The notes under the pieces were generated by a model that saw only the letters and a list, made by a program, of their open reading frames with translations, did not search any database and had not been told where the DNA came from. From NCBI GenBank assembly GCA_019416685.1, contig DXWV01000044.1, positions 124,001 to 188,000 of the forward strand: 64,000 nt of DNA. Direction: 5' to 3'. This DNA comes from Bacteroides sp. GTDB taxonomy: Bacteria > Bacteroidota > Bacteroidia > Bacteroidales > Bacteroidaceae. Positions 19,357-29,179 of this stretch are shown piece by piece. The translations under genes and the position numbers were made by a program. Within the stretch, counting starts at the first letter, position 1. Every line of letters starts with the position of its first letter.

Positions 19357-20694
19357 ATTAAAGTATTTCTCGATTTTCTTTATCATCATACTCAGGCAGA
19401 ACACTACTACGTGATCTCCCGCGTTTACTTGTGTGTCACCGGTTACCAGTATACCTTCTCCATTCCGGATCATACCTCCAATGGTGGTTCCTTTGGGCAA
19501 TCCTAAATCCTTGATGAGATGTTTGGTTACTTTTGAACCGGCTTTAACTGTAAATTCGGCTACATCTGCATTGGCAAATGTAAGGCATTTTACATTGCTG
19601 ACATCTGCATCCAACATCATTTGATAGATGTGGCTGGCGGCAATCATCTTTTTATTGATGACTGTACCGATATCCAGGCTCTCTGCCATACCGATATAGT
19701 CGATATTTTCTACCTCTGCTACTGTTTTGTCAACGCCCATACGTTTGGCTGCCAGACAAGCCAGAATATTCGTTTCTGAATTTCCGGTCAGCGCTACGAA
19801 AGCTTCCGTGTTTTTTAATCCTTCTTCGATAAGTAGATCCATATCGCGTCCATCTCCGTTGATAATCATGGTACGGTCGTCCAGCAATTCCGTGAGCCGG
19901 TTACAACGACTGATATCATTATCTACGATTTTTACTTGCATATAATCCGGAACATACTGAGCCGTACGTACGGCAATACGGCTTCCACCCATAATCATTA
20001 CATTACGTACATCGGCGTAATCTTCTTTACCCGTTATTTTGCGTATGTAGGGGATGTATTTACGGGTAGTAGTGAAATAAACAATGTCATTAAGCTTGAT
20101 AACATCATCTCCCCGGGGGATGATTGTATCTGTGCCTCGCTTGATGGCTACCACATGATAAGGAATACTGGGGCCACCTAACTGGTGAAGCGGTATATTC
20201 AGGATTTCGGCTTTTTCACGCATCTTGGCACCAATCAATATAAGCGCTCCACCACAGAATTCCCACCACTGGCGTACCCAGCTCATTCGCATAGATGATA
20301 CTATTTCTTTGGCTGCCAGCATTTCCGGGTAGATCAATGAGTCTACACCCAATTTCTTGAAAAACTCTTTGTTTTTGGGCAACAAGTATTCGTAGTTGTC
20401 AATGCGAGCCACTGTTTTCAGCGCTCCCAGGTTATGAGCCAGCATACAGGCTGTCATATTCCGGCTCTCGTCCGGGGTTACGGCTACAAACAAGTCGGCT
20501 TCTTTTACTCCTACTTCTTTCAATCCGGAAATAGAAGAAGGAGAGGCGGTGACAGTCATCAGGTCAAAGTTATTACTCAACGCGCTGAGTTTCTCTTCGT
20601 CGTCGTCCATTAATATAATATCCTGCTTCTCGCGGGATAATAATTTGGCGAGGTGTGTGCCTACGTTACCGGCACCGGCTATGATTATTTTCAT
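19354..20694 (-). CDS. trkA: Trk system NAD-binding regulatory protein
   Basis: The protein has 446 residues with two tandem RCK units. The first starts with a Rossmann loop IIAGAGNVGTHLAKLL and the second with MIMGGSRIAVRTAQYV; each is followed by a TrkA_C-type region. It binds NAD(H) or ATP on the cytosolic side and gates TrkH. The tandem arrangement and length match TrkA rather than single-RCK KtrA. It sits between the remnant at 20704 and trkH. Confidence 0.95.
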   Translation of the reverse strand: MKIIIAGAGNVGTHLAKLLSREKQDIILMDDDEEKLSALSNNFDLMTVTASPSSISGLKEVGVKEADLFVAVTPDESRNMTACMLAHNLGALKTVARIDNYEYLLPKNKEFFKKLGVDSLIYPEMLAAKEIVSSMRMSWVRQWWEFCGGALILIGAKMREKAEILNIPLHQLGGPSIPYHVVAIKRGTDTIIPRGDDVIKLNDIVYFTTTRKYIPYIRKITGKEDYADVRNVMIMGGSRIAVRTAQYVPDYMQVKIVDNDISRCNRLTELLDDRTMIINGDGRDMDLLIEEGLKNTEAFVALTGNSETNILACLAAKRMGVDKTVAEVENIDYIGMAESLDIGTVINKKMIAASHIYQMMLDADVSNVKCLTFANADVAEFTVKAGSKVTKHLIKDLGLPKGTTIGGMIRNGEGILVTGDTQVNAGDHVVVFCLSMMIKKIEKYFN

Positions 20695-20703
20695 TTCTGC
20701 TTA

Positions 20704-20914
20704 TTGCTGTTCTTTTTTTTGTTCTATTTCCGGCACTAACTGTGCATTTAGGGGAGATACAACTTTCTGTCCGGTTTCTCCTTCCAGTTTAAGTCTGGTT
20801 TCACGGGTGATGCTTCTTCCTCGCCGGGCGATATCTATTGTGGTCGTCAGAAGTATCCGGATTGTTGGATTCGGGTTTCTCTTCAGACAAGTTGATAGCT
20901 TCTTTCTTTGTCAT
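20704..20914 (-). pseudogene. Frameshifted remnant, possibly of an antirepressor/DinD-like gene
   Basis: Between dxs and trkA an ATG at 20914 (overlapping the dxs end) opens [17 protein letters not shown] but stops after 37 codons. A second frame continues to a TAA just before trkA with the segment ARRGRSITRETRLKLEGE, then TGQKVVSPLNAQ. Neither piece is a whole domain. The two ends remind me of the start and end of phage-type antirepressor / RhuM / DinD-like proteins with the middle deleted. That resemblance is from memory and is weak. The reading as a decayed fragment joined across a deletion is inference. Confidence 0.4.
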
Positions 20915-22844
20915 CTTTCTCCCACCCGTTTGTTCTTTCTACTTCTCCCTTCTCTAACTCTCTCACTATTCCTTCTTCATCCAATCCGCAGAGTGCGTAC
21001 AACTGCGCAACTGTTCCGTGTTCTACGAAATGATCCTGTATACCCATACGCCGTATTTCGGGGTTGTATCCCTGATCTGCCATAAATTCCAGTACCGCAC
21101 TGCCCATACCTCCGGCTCTGATACCGTCTTCTATGGTTACGATATGTTTGAATTGTTTCCCCACTTCATGAAGCAACTCTTCATCCAGTGGTTTAAGAAA
21201 ACGCAGATCATAATGAGCTATACTTCTTCCGGGGTGTTCTTTCTCCACCCGTGCTATGGCTTTGGCAGCTATATTGCCTATGGGACCAATGGTGATGACA
21301 GCCAGATCGCTTCCTTCTTTCAGCTTTCTTCCACGTCCTACGGGAATTTCCTCCAACGGACACTTCCAGTCTACCAATACTCCCCGTCCGCGCGGATATC
21401 GTATCACGAACGGGCCTTTATCCGGCAGTTGGGCGGTGTACATCAGTCGGCGCAATTCATGCTCGTTCATGGGCGATGCCACAGTCAGGTTCGGTATCGG
21501 ACGCATATACGCCATGTCGAACATGCCGTGATGGGTGGGACCGTCTTCACCTACCAGACCGGCACGGTCGAGGCACAATACCACCGGTAGATTCTGAATG
21601 GCTACATCATGAATCACATTGTCATAAGCCCGTTGCATAAATGAGGAGTAGATATTACAGAAAGGTTGCATGCCGTCTTTTGCCATTCCTCCGGAGAAGG
21701 TCACGGCATGCCCTTCGGCTATACCGACATCGAATGCGCGATCCGGCATCTGTTCCATCATGTAATTCATGGAACATCCCGTAGGCATGGCAGGAGTGAC
21801 TCCTACGATACGTGGGTTTTGTTGTGCCAGCTCAATTAGGGTATATCCGAAAACGTCTTGGAAAAGTGGTGGCAATCCGTTTGTGTTGGTAATCAGACGT
21901 TCTCCTGTCTTCGGATCAAATTTGCCGGGTGCATGCCAGATACCCGGGTGCTTTTCTGCCGGTTCGAATCCTTTCCCTTTCAGGGTGTGCAGGTGAAGCA
22001 CTTTAGGTCCTTGCATATCTTTGATATCCCGCAGGATACGGGCAATGTTTTTCACATCATGTCCGTCCACCGGTCCGAAATAACGGATGTTCATCCCTTC
22101 AAAAATATTCTGTTGCTGGGCGACAAGTGATTTCAGACTGTTTCCCAAGCGGATGAGTGCTTTCCGGCGATCTTCGTTCAGCAGTCCCATCTTGAAAAGC
22201 AGGCGTGAGGTTTTGAATCTCAGTTGGTTGTAGCGGTTGGAAGTGGTCAGGTTGAACAAGTATTGTTTCATTCCACCTACGCTACGGTCAATAGCCATAT
22301 CATTGTCATTCAGTATGATAAGTAGGTTGTTCGGAGTAGCAGATGCATTATTGAGTCCTTCAAAAGCCAGTCCTCCACTCATCGAGCCATCACCGATGAC
22401 GGCTACTACATGTCGGTTGAGTTCCCCTTTTTTCATTGCTGCCACTGCCATGCCCAACGCTGCCGAAATGGAGTTTGAGGCGTGTCCACAAGTAAACGTA
22501 TCATATTCACTCTCTTCGGGCGAAGGGAAAGGGCGGATACCTCCCATTTTCCGGTTGGTGGAGAAGGTATCGCGGCGTCCTGTAAGAATTTTGTGTCCAT
22601 AGGCCTGATGCCCTACATCCCATACGATGCGGTCATAAGGCGTATTGAATACATAATGCAGAGCCACCGTGAGTTCCACTACTCCCAGACTGGCGGCAAA
22701 ATGTCCCGGGTTACAGGAAACTTCTTTGATTATGTCTTGCCTTAGTTCATCACATACTTCAGGCAATTGTTCGGGCGTGAGCCGTCGCAAATCTTCGGGA
22801 GTATTCAGGACGTTTAGCAAGTTATATGTGGGTTCATTTTTCAT
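20883..22844 (-). CDS. dxs: 1-deoxy-D-xylulose-5-phosphate synthase
   Basis: This 653-residue enzyme condenses pyruvate and glyceraldehyde 3-phosphate, the first step of the non-mevalonate isoprenoid pathway, and also supplies thiamine and pyridoxal precursors. It starts at the ATG at 22844 ([11 protein letters not shown]); an in-frame extension to 22970 has no family character. The thiamine diphosphate motif GDGSMSGG and downstream NNASATPNN are visible, as is the pyrimidine-domain segment [15 protein letters not shown]. The trkA-trkH genes follow on the same strand, an order that may be one transcript. Confidence 0.97.
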   Translation of the reverse strand: MKNEPTYNLLNVLNTPEDLRRLTPEQLPEVCDELRQDIIKEVSCNPGHFAASLGVVELTVALHYVFNTPYDRIVWDVGHQAYGHKILTGRRDTFSTNRKMGGIRPFPSPEESEYDTFTCGHASNSISAALGMAVAAMKKGELNRHVVAVIGDGSMSGGLAFEGLNNASATPNNLLIILNDNDMAIDRSVGGMKQYLFNLTTSNRYNQLRFKTSRLLFKMGLLNEDRRKALIRLGNSLKSLVAQQQNIFEGMNIRYFGPVDGHDVKNIARILRDIKDMQGPKVLHLHTLKGKGFEPAEKHPGIWHAPGKFDPKTGERLITNTNGLPPLFQDVFGYTLIELAQQNPRIVGVTPAMPTGCSMNYMMEQMPDRAFDVGIAEGHAVTFSGGMAKDGMQPFCNIYSSFMQRAYDNVIHDVAIQNLPVVLCLDRAGLVGEDGPTHHGMFDMAYMRPIPNLTVASPMNEHELRRLMYTAQLPDKGPFVIRYPRGRGVLVDWKCPLEEIPVGRGRKLKEGSDLAVITIGPIGNIAAKAIARVEKEHPGRSIAHYDLRFLKPLDEELLHEVGKQFKHIVTIEDGIRAGGMGSAVLEFMADQGYNPEIRRMGIQDHFVEHGTVAQLYALCGLDEEGIVRELEKGEVERTNGWEKDDKERSYQLV

Positions 22845-23038
22845 GTTTTGACTGAATTGGTATGCAAAAATACGAAAAGAAAAGGAAAGACGTTCTTTTT
22901 TGATTGGAAAAAGCAGAAATGATGTGTATTTGTACAAATTATTGTAAATACGTGTCGGAGATTCCTGCAAATGTACTGTTGTAGTACGGCTCTTTTACAA
23001 ATAGAACCAATAAAATGACATGAAAAACGAAACAAACT

Positions 23039-23224
23039 AAGAACTTGTTTTGATTTTTATTCGGCGCTTATTTAGTCTTATTTTTTGTTCGTTTGCAGCT
23101 TTGTTTTTAGGAGCATAGCGGGCTATGTGACTAAAAGCGAAGTTGCAAACGGGCGAAAAAGAAGGCTGAAGAAATCCGAAATAAACCAAAAAAGAGATTC
23201 TATAAAAATCAAAACAGTTTCTTA
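23039..23224. repeat. 186-bp terminal-inverted-repeat element, copy 1
   Basis: The ends read TAAGAACTTGTTTTGATTTT and the complement of TAAGAAACTGTTTTGATTTT, so they form a nearly perfect inverted repeat. The centre is a hairpin CATAG-CGGG-CTATG (23114-23127) flanked by GAG and TGA. It belongs to the same family as 42363-42540 and 56619-56794. It codes for nothing obvious. The rest of the gap 22845-23470 holds AT-rich DNA and a short inverted repeat (TATGAT/ATCATA) near 23300; nothing else was seen there. Confidence 0.8.
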
Positions 23225-23470
23225 GCATGCTCTTTTATACAAGATTCCGAACGGGATTTTTACATACCCCCTTCACTTTGATCAGAACAGAATACTTCGA
23301 TATGATGTCGATCATATAATACAAATAGGTATAAATTCCCCGGAACTTTGTCACAAGTTGATGTTTGAAATTATAAGATATGTTTATGTAGAGCAGATAT
23401 CGAAATTAGGACTACCGAAATATTTTAGCTTCTTTCAGAGAGATTTGCTTTCAGCAGTCCTTTCTCTATG

Positions 23471-24127
23471 TTATTTTTTATTCATTTCGAATGTCAAATC
23501 TTCCATCGGGAAACCTTCACAAGATTCTCCATTGAGTTTAGCTCTCTCAATAATCAGTTTGAATTTTAGCGTCTTGTCCTGATAGGTGAACACCCCTTTG
23601 TCCGTGGCGGAAACAGTTGCTTCTATCTCTATAACATCCGGTTGTTCTCCTTCTTCTTCGGAAGGATTTTCGATTGTAAACTTTAGAGGTTTAGGGTCTA
23701 AAGTCTGTAATATTTGCGTATAACCTTCATTGAATGCCGGTTTGTAACCTACTTTATAGCTGATGTCGCCTGCGAGTTGAATGATTTCCGGTGCCTTTTC
23801 TTCTCCTACGATGCTGGTTATTAAGACATCAATCGGGAATTTCCCAAAGTAGATAGTGTCTTCTTTGACTCTGACTTCTACTTCTATCTGGAGAATTGGG
23901 GTTGACGAAGTGCTCGATTCAGTGAATGCAATGTTTACTTTACCTGTATAATTACCTTCTATATCCTTTACGGATATCACTTCGGGTGTATCTCTATCGT
24001 TACTACAGGCAGTAAATGTCGTTATACCGAGTGTCAGTGTCAAGGCGGCAATAAAAAAAATGCTATAATTGGTTGCTCTCAGAAAGTGGTTTACTTTTAT
24101 GCTTTTCGGGTTATTTACAATTTTCAT
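23471..24127 (-). CDS. Lipoprotein of unknown function (DUF4840-like)
   Basis: This 218-residue protein has a long N-terminus with a hydrophobic stretch (IFFIAALTLTLGITT) and a lipobox cysteine at residue 41 (FTACSND). The mature part is beta-rich with IEGNYTGKVNIAF near the start and a matching repeat of strand pattern, which resembles the small Bacteroides DUF4840 lipoprotein family; I hold that name loosely. No catalytic residues stand out. It stands alone on the minus strand, divergent from the GSCFA gene, with a palindromic element in the gap. Confidence 0.65.
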   Translation of the reverse strand: MKIVNNPKSIKVNHFLRATNYSIFFIAALTLTLGITTFTACSNDRDTPEVISVKDIEGNYTGKVNIAFTESSTSSTPILQIEVEVRVKEDTIYFGKFPIDVLITSIVGEEKAPEIIQLAGDISYKVGYKPAFNEGYTQILQTLDPKPLKFTIENPSEEEGEQPDVIEIEATVSATDKGVFTYQDKTLKFKLIIERAKLNGESCEGFPMEDLTFEMNKK

Positions 24128-24280
24128 TTGGATAAAAATTAGATTATTATTTCAGTGAATTAAGGTGTACGTACAGTTATATAAATGTTGATTTTGAAGA
24201 AATACTGCACCTCATCTGCTAAAAAAACTTATTCACCTCTTTTCAGGTTCAGAGTTTTTCTATATTTTCGCCCTAATATT

Positions 24281-24387
24281 TAATAACGTGCCAATTGAAT
24301 AATATGCCAATTGGCTATGCTGTATTTTATGAAACCATGTCGAATGGTAATTGGCATATTATTTAATTAGTATATTATTAAATTATT
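24281..24387. repeat. Palindromic element upstream of the GSCFA gene
   Basis: Arms built from CCAATTGAATAATATGCC on the left and GGTAATTGGCATATTATT on the right pair around a core that begins GGCTATGCTG. The element ends directly at the ATG at 24388. The arm unit (TGCCAAT) is shared with the next element at 25342. Confidence 0.65.
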
Positions 24388-25344
24388 ATGATGAACTTTA
24401 CCACCTTCGTTGAATTACCCAAAGGATTGCCGCCTATCACTCATGCCCAGCAATTATTGTTGATGGGTTCTTGTTTTGCCGAAAATATTGGTAATTTGCT
24501 GAAAGAGAATTCCTTTCATTGTGATGTTAATCCTTTCGGGATACTATATAACCCGTTATCTATTTCGGAGGCATTAAGACAAATTCTTTCGGGAAAAACA
24601 TATACCACCTCCGATTTATTCTTCTTTCGCGATTGCTGGCACAGTGCGATGCATCACGGAGCATTTTCGGCAGAATCTTTAGATGATGTGTTACAGAATA
24701 TCAATACCCGCTTGCAACAGGCCCATGCCCGGATAAAGAGTATGGAGTGGCTATTGCTTACTTGGGGAACAGCCTGGGTGTATGAACAAGGAGAAGACAG
24801 ACGCATTGTGTCAAACTGCCATAAACAGCCGGAAAAATTGTTTGTGCGCCGAAAATTAACAGTTGAGGAGATAGTGAATGAATATGCATGCTTGTTTCGT
24901 GAGTTCCGGGAACAGAATCCCGACTTGAAGATACTTCTTACCGTTAGTCCCATCCGACATGTACGCGATGGCATGCATGCCAATCAGCTCAGTAAAGCTA
25001 CTTTATTGTTGGGCATAGAACAGCTGCAAACTCTTTTTCCTGAATTCGTCTTCTATTTTCCTTCTTATGAGATTATACTTGATGAACTCCGCGACTATCG
25101 CTTTTATGCGGATGACATGTTGCATCCGTCTCCTGTGGCTATCCGTTATTTGTGGGAACGCTTCTCCGTTGCTTTCTTCTCTGACGAAACAAAAAAGATT
25201 ATGGAAGAATGTGAAAGTATTCGCAAAGCGCAGGCACACCGCCCCTTCCATCCGGGTTCAGAGGAACATAAAAGATTTTTAGGACAAATTGTGTTAAAAA
25301 TAGAACGACTTAAGGAAAAATACCCGTACTTAGAGTTTGAATAA
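24388..25344 (+). CDS. GSCFA-family protein
   Basis: The protein has 318 residues and contains the name-giving motif as LLMGSCFAENIG near residue 28, followed by a conserved RDCWHSAMHHG region and a late DDMLHPSPVAIRYLWERF with an Asp/His pair. These features fit the GSCFA family, which is related to SGNH-type hydrolases. The substrate is not established, and I cannot say more than a probable hydrolase or esterase. It lies 92 bp upstream of murF-alr on the same strand. Its stop TAA is the first triplet of the palindromic element at 25342. Confidence 0.85.
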   Translation: MMNFTTFVELPKGLPPITHAQQLLLMGSCFAENIGNLLKENSFHCDVNPFGILYNPLSISEALRQILSGKTYTTSDLFFFRDCWHSAMHHGAFSAESLDDVLQNINTRLQQAHARIKSMEWLLLTWGTAWVYEQGEDRRIVSNCHKQPEKLFVRRKLTVEEIVNEYACLFREFREQNPDLKILLTVSPIRHVRDGMHANQLSKATLLLGIEQLQTLFPEFVFYFPSYEIILDELRDYRFYADDMLHPSPVAIRYLWERFSVAFFSDETKKIMEECESIRKAQAHRPFHPGSEEHKRFLGQIVLKIERLKEKYPYLEFE

Positions 25345-25434
25345 TGTGCCAATATGCCAATATGCCATATGCTGCGCCATATTTTCCGAAGATATGCGAA
25401 TAGTAATTGGCACATTATTAAATTGAATAATTAT
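25342..25434. repeat. Palindromic element between the GSCFA gene and murF-alr
   Basis: Left arm TAATGTGCCAATATGCCAAT, right arm AATTGGCACATTATTAAATT, core beginning ATGCTGCGCCATATT. The first TAA is the stop of the upstream gene. Confidence 0.7.
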
Positions 25435-25435
25435 T

Positions 25436-27994
25436 ATGTTGTATACGATTGAAACTATAACCGAATGTATAGGTGCCTATAGAGTGGGTACTCTTGAAGC
25501 AACTATTGACTGGCTGTTGACTGACAGTCGTTCTCTCAGTTTCCCCGAAGAAACTCTTTTTTTTGCCTTGACTACCAAACGAAATAAAGGAGCACGCTAT
25601 ATTCCTGACCTTTATGAACGAGGCGTACGAAATTTTGTTCTTTCAAAAGAAGACTTTGAGGAATGGAAAAGGAAGAGTGGAGACGGAAAAGAGGAGATGG
25701 AAGAGGGGAAAATAGTTATGCGGCACACCGATGGTACAGTAACTTTCAACTCTCAACTCTCAACTTTCAACTTTCTAATTGTCAGTAATCCTCTGAAGGC
25801 CCTTCAGAAGCTGGCGGAACTGCATCGTGAGCGATTTCAGATACCGGTTATCGGCATCACCGGAAGCAATGGAAAAACGATTGTAAAGGAGTGGTTGCAT
25901 CAGTTGTTGAGTCCGGATCGGGTGATTGTCCGTTCGCCTCGTAGTTATAATTCTCAGATCGGGGTTCCTCTCTCCGTATGGCAGATGAATGAAGAAGCCG
26001 AACTGGCTATTTTTGAGGCTGGTATCTCTGAGATGGGAGAGATGCGTGCTTTACAGAATATGATAAAGCCGACTATAGGCATTCTGACCAATATTGGTGG
26101 AGCACATCAGGAGAACTTTTTTTCTCTGCAGGAGAAATGTATGGAAAAACTGAGTCTTTTTAAAAATTGTGATGTCGTAATTTACAATGCCGACAATGAG
26201 CTGATAAGCAATTGTGTGAGCAAATCAATGCTCACTGCCCGTGAGATAGCCTGGAGTTGTCGGGATGCAGAGCGTCCTCTGTATATAAGCAAGATAGTAA
26301 AAAAGGAAGATCATACAGTTATTTCTTACCGTTATTTAGAGATGGACAATACCTTTTGTATCCCTTTTATCGATGATGCTTCTATTGAAAACTCACTGAA
26401 TTGCCTTGCTGCCTGTCTTTATCTGATGATGCCTGCCGATCAGATCACAGAACGAATGGTGCGGCTCGAACCTGTGGCTATGCGTCTTGAAGTGAAGGAG
26501 GGGAAACATGGATGTGTACTTATCAATGATAGTTATAATTCTGATTTGGCATCGCTTGATATTGCTCTCGATTTCCTTGTAAGGCGTTCTGAAGTAAAAG
26601 GGAAAGGGATGAAACGTACACTTATCCTGTCGGATATATTAGAAACCGGACAGAGTACCACGACTCTCTATCGCAAAGTAGCTCAATTGGTACAAAGCCG
26701 TGGCATTGATAAAATAATAGGCGTGGGACCAGAGATATTTTCCAGTGCCGCTCGTTTTGAGATAGAGAAGTATTTCTTTCATACTACAGAAGAGTTGATG
26801 GAGTCGGATGTATTTCAGAACCTGCATGATGAGGTGATACTGATTAAAGGTTCACGCGCATTCAATTTTGATCTTGTTTCTGACAGGTTGGAGTTAAAAG
26901 TGCATGAAACAATACTGGAGGTAAATCTGGGGGCTATGGTGGCCAATCTGAATCATTATCGCTCTATGCTTCAGCCGGCAACGAAAATGGTATGTATGGT
27001 CAAGGCTTCAGCCTATGGGGCCGGTTCTTATGAGATAGCCAAAACATTGCAGGAACATCAAGTGGATTACCTGGCTGTGGCTGTGGCCGATGAAGGAGCG
27101 GAACTGCGTAAAGCAGGCATTACTTCTTCTATTATGATCATGGATCCGGAGTTGACTGCATTCAAAACAATGTTCGATTACAAGCTCGAACCCGAAGTTT
27201 ATAATTTCCACTTGCTCGATGCATTGGTAAAGGCAGCGGAGAAAGAAGGAATTACGAATTTTCCGGTACACATCAAACTTGATACGGGAATGCACCGCCT
27301 GGGTTTCTCCGAAGAAGAGGTACCGGTGTTGATACGTCGGTTGAAGAACCAGAATGCATTGATCCCACGTTCGGTATTTTCTCATTTTGTAGGGAGTGAT
27401 TCTCCTCAGTTTGATGCTTTTACACGTGGGCAGATTGAGATATTTGAACGGGCTTCCAAAGAATTGCAGGCTGCTTTTCCACATAAAATTTTGCGGCATA
27501 TTTGTAATACGGCAGGAATAGAACGTTTCCCCGGTGCACAGTTCGATATGGTTCGTTTGGGTATAGGACTTTATGGAGTCAGTCCGATTGACAACTCCAT
27601 TATAAATAACGTAAGTACGCTTAAAACCACTATCCTGCAGATACGGGATGTGTCCGCACAAGATACGGTGGGGTATAGCCGGAAAGGACATTTGACCCGG
27701 CCTTCACGTATTGCTGCTATTCCTATCGGTTATGCGGATGGGTTGAATCGTCATCTGGGATGTGGGCATGGCTATTGTATGGTGAACGGTAAGAAAGCTT
27801 CTTATGTAGGTAATATTTGCATGGATGTTTGTATGATTGATGTAACCGATATTGACTGCCAGGAGGGTGATGCTGCCATTATCTTTGGTGACGAACTACC
27901 TATTACCGTGCTTTCGGATGCATTGGATACTATTCCTTATGAAATCCTCACAAGCATCTCTACGCGGGTGAAGAGGGTGTATTATCAAGAATAG
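25436..27994 (+). CDS. murF-alr: Bifunctional UDP-MurNAc-tripeptide:D-Ala-D-Ala ligase / alanine racemase
   Basis: This 852-residue fusion pairs MurF (about 1-475) with alanine racemase (about 480-852), so one protein makes D-alanine and adds D-Ala-D-Ala to the cell wall precursor. The MurF ATP loop is GITGSNGKT (about residue 138). The racemase half has the PLP-lysine region VKASAYGAG (about 521) and the second-base tyrosine in VGYSRKG (about 745). The fusion is known in Bacteroidetes. Residues about 75-116 (KRKSGDGKEEMEEGK through FNSQLSTFN) look like an extra segment encoded by an in-frame repeat-like insertion at about 25660-25785. This stretch is low-complexity and precedes the conserved IVSNPLKALQKLAE. 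Confidence 0.95.
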   Translation: MLYTIETITECIGAYRVGTLEATIDWLLTDSRSLSFPEETLFFALTTKRNKGARYIPDLYERGVRNFVLSKEDFEEWKRKSGDGKEEMEEGKIVMRHTDGTVTFNSQLSTFNFLIVSNPLKALQKLAELHRERFQIPVIGITGSNGKTIVKEWLHQLLSPDRVIVRSPRSYNSQIGVPLSVWQMNEEAELAIFEAGISEMGEMRALQNMIKPTIGILTNIGGAHQENFFSLQEKCMEKLSLFKNCDVVIYNADNELISNCVSKSMLTAREIAWSCRDAERPLYISKIVKKEDHTVISYRYLEMDNTFCIPFIDDASIENSLNCLAACLYLMMPADQITERMVRLEPVAMRLEVKEGKHGCVLINDSYNSDLASLDIALDFLVRRSEVKGKGMKRTLILSDILETGQSTTTLYRKVAQLVQSRGIDKIIGVGPEIFSSAARFEIEKYFFHTTEELMESDVFQNLHDEVILIKGSRAFNFDLVSDRLELKVHETILEVNLGAMVANLNHYRSMLQPATKMVCMVKASAYGAGSYEIAKTLQEHQVDYLAVAVADEGAELRKAGITSSIMIMDPELTAFKTMFDYKLEPEVYNFHLLDALVKAAEKEGITNFPVHIKLDTGMHRLGFSEEEVPVLIRRLKNQNALIPRSVFSHFVGSDSPQFDAFTRGQIEIFERASKELQAAFPHKILRHICNTAGIERFPGAQFDMVRLGIGLYGVSPIDNSIINNVSTLKTTILQIRDVSAQDTVGYSRKGHLTRPSRIAAIPIGYADGLNRHLGCGHGYCMVNGKKASYVGNICMDVCMIDVTDIDCQEGDAAIIFGDELPITVLSDALDTIPYEILTSISTRVKRVYYQE
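25660..25785. repeat. Possible palindromic-element insertion inside murF-alr
   Basis: The right side is TTTCAACTCTCAACTCTCAA and following units, as in the element at 19274. The centre ATGCGGCACACCGATGGTAC resembles the cores. The left side is purine-rich (GAAGAGTGGAGACGGAAAAG), like the left arm at 27992, and pairs only partly. The frame stays open through it. Confidence 0.5.
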
Positions 27995-28076
27995 GAGAAT
28001 GGAGAACGGAGAGGGTAGAAGTGCCATGTGGCATAATAGCGTAGCCTCTTTCCTTCTCCCTTTTCCATTCTCTTTA
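27992..28076. repeat. Palindromic element after murF-alr
   Basis: Left arm TAGGAGAATGGAGAACGGAG, right arm CTTCTCCCTTTTCCATTCTC, core AGTGCCATGTGGCATAATAG followed by CGTAGCC. The leading TAG is the stop codon of murF-alr. Confidence 0.7.
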
Positions 28077-28099
28077 ACTCCATAAAGGAGTTAAAGGTT

Positions 28100-28129
28100 T
28101 TGTCCTCTGTGGTGAATTCACTATATTTG
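28100..28129 (+). promoter_or_regulatory. Bacteroides-type promoter of tatA-tatC
   Basis: TTG at 28100-28102, exactly 19 bp, then TATATTTG at 28122-28129 matches the Bacteroides -33/-7 consensus. It lies 31 bp before the tatA ATG. Confidence 0.7.
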
Positions 28130-28160
28130 TCCCGAAAAACTTATATATACTATATATCTT

Positions 28161-28391
28161 ATGATAAACTTGTTATTATTAGGCTTCCTGCCCAGTGGCT
28201 CCGAATGGATTATTATTGCACTCGTTATTCTGCTGCTTTTTGGTGGAAAGAAGATCCCCGAATTGATGCGTGGTCTTGGAAAGGGTGTGAAAAGCTTCAA
28301 AGATGGTGTGAATGAAGCGAAAGATGAAATCAACAAAGCGAAGGACGAGATTGACGAACCTGCAAAAACAACGGATAAGGATAAGAAATAA
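28161..28391 (+). CDS. tatA: Sec-independent protein translocase subunit TatA
   Basis: This 76-residue protein has one N-terminal transmembrane helix ([13 protein letters not shown]), the [16 protein letters not shown] hinge and amphipathic helix, and a charged tail rich in Lys/Glu/Asp. It forms the TatA oligomer that opens the path for folded proteins with twin-arginine signals. No separate tatB is present, so TatA probably does both jobs, as in minimal Tat systems. The gene has its own promoter and is followed after 2 bp by tatC. Confidence 0.93.
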   Translation: MINLLLLGFLPSGSEWIIIALVILLLFGGKKIPELMRGLGKGVKSFKDGVNEAKDEINKAKDEIDEPAKTTDKDKK

Positions 28392-28393
28392 CG

Positions 28394-29179
28394 ATGGCTG
28401 AAATGACTTTCTGGGACCACTTGGATGAACTGCGTCGGGTGTTGTTTCGTGTCATTGGAGTCTGGTTTGTACTGGCGGTGGGATATTTCATCGCGATGCC
28501 TTATTTGTTTGACAGCGTAGTGCTGGCTCCTTGCCACAATGACTTCGTGTTTTATGATCTGTTGAGGTACATTGGTGAGAAGTTCGACCTGACGGATGAC
28601 TTTTTTACGCAGGAATTTCAGGTGAAGCTGGTGAATATCAATTTGGCAGCTCCTTTCTTTATACATATGTCTACCGCCTTCTGGATGTCGGTAGTGACTG
28701 CCATGCCCTATATTTTCTTTGAAATATGGCGTTTTATCAATCCGGCACTTTATCCCAAAGAGAGGCGCGGGGTGAGGAAAGCGCTTAGCATAGGTACAGT
28801 TATGTTTTTTCTGGGCGTATTATTGGGATATTTTATGGTCTATCCGCTCACGCTCCGTTTCCTCTCTACCTATCAGCTTAGTGCGGAGATTGAAAATGTA
28901 ATCTCACTAAACTCTTATATAGACAACTTTATGATGCTGGTACTCTGTATGGGACTCGCGTTTGAATTGCCTTTAGTCACATGGTTGCTATCGTTGTTGG
29001 GGCTTGTCAATAAAACATTTCTCCGGAAATATCGCCGACATGCAATTGTCATAATTGTAATTGCTGCCGCCATCATTACTCCTACAGGTGATCCGTTTAC
29101 ATTAAGCGTTGTGGCGATTCCGCTCTATCTGCTTTATGAAATGAGTATCTTGATGATTAAGGACAAAAAGAGTGATTAG
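28394..29179 (+). CDS. tatC: Sec-independent protein translocase subunit TatC
   Basis: The protein has 261 residues and six predicted helices. The start MAEMTFWDHLDELRRVLFR carries the conserved cytosolic HLDELR motif that binds twin-arginine signals, and FEIWRFINPALYPKERR is the matching loop. An unusually large first periplasmic loop (about residues 40-85) is present. The C-terminus (KDKKSD) ends in a palindromic element whose left arm supplies the TAG stop at 29177. Confidence 0.95.
   Translation: MAEMTFWDHLDELRRVLFRVIGVWFVLAVGYFIAMPYLFDSVVLAPCHNDFVFYDLLRYIGEKFDLTDDFFTQEFQVKLVNINLAAPFFIHMSTAFWMSVVTAMPYIFFEIWRFINPALYPKERRGVRKALSIGTVMFFLGVLLGYFMVYPLTLRFLSTYQLSAEIENVISLNSYIDNFMMLVLCMGLAFELPLVTWLLSLLGLVNKTFLRKYRRHAIVIIVIAAAIITPTGDPFTLSVVAIPLYLLYEMSILMIKDKKSD

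Noticed and set aside
21950..21980. GGTTCGAATCC-like tRNA arm
   Set aside because: It lies within the dxs coding frame and no tRNA fold surrounds it.
22845..22970. N-terminal extension of dxs
   Set aside because: The extra 42 residues have no family match in my reading, and [11 protein letters not shown] at 22844 fits the usual Dxs start.
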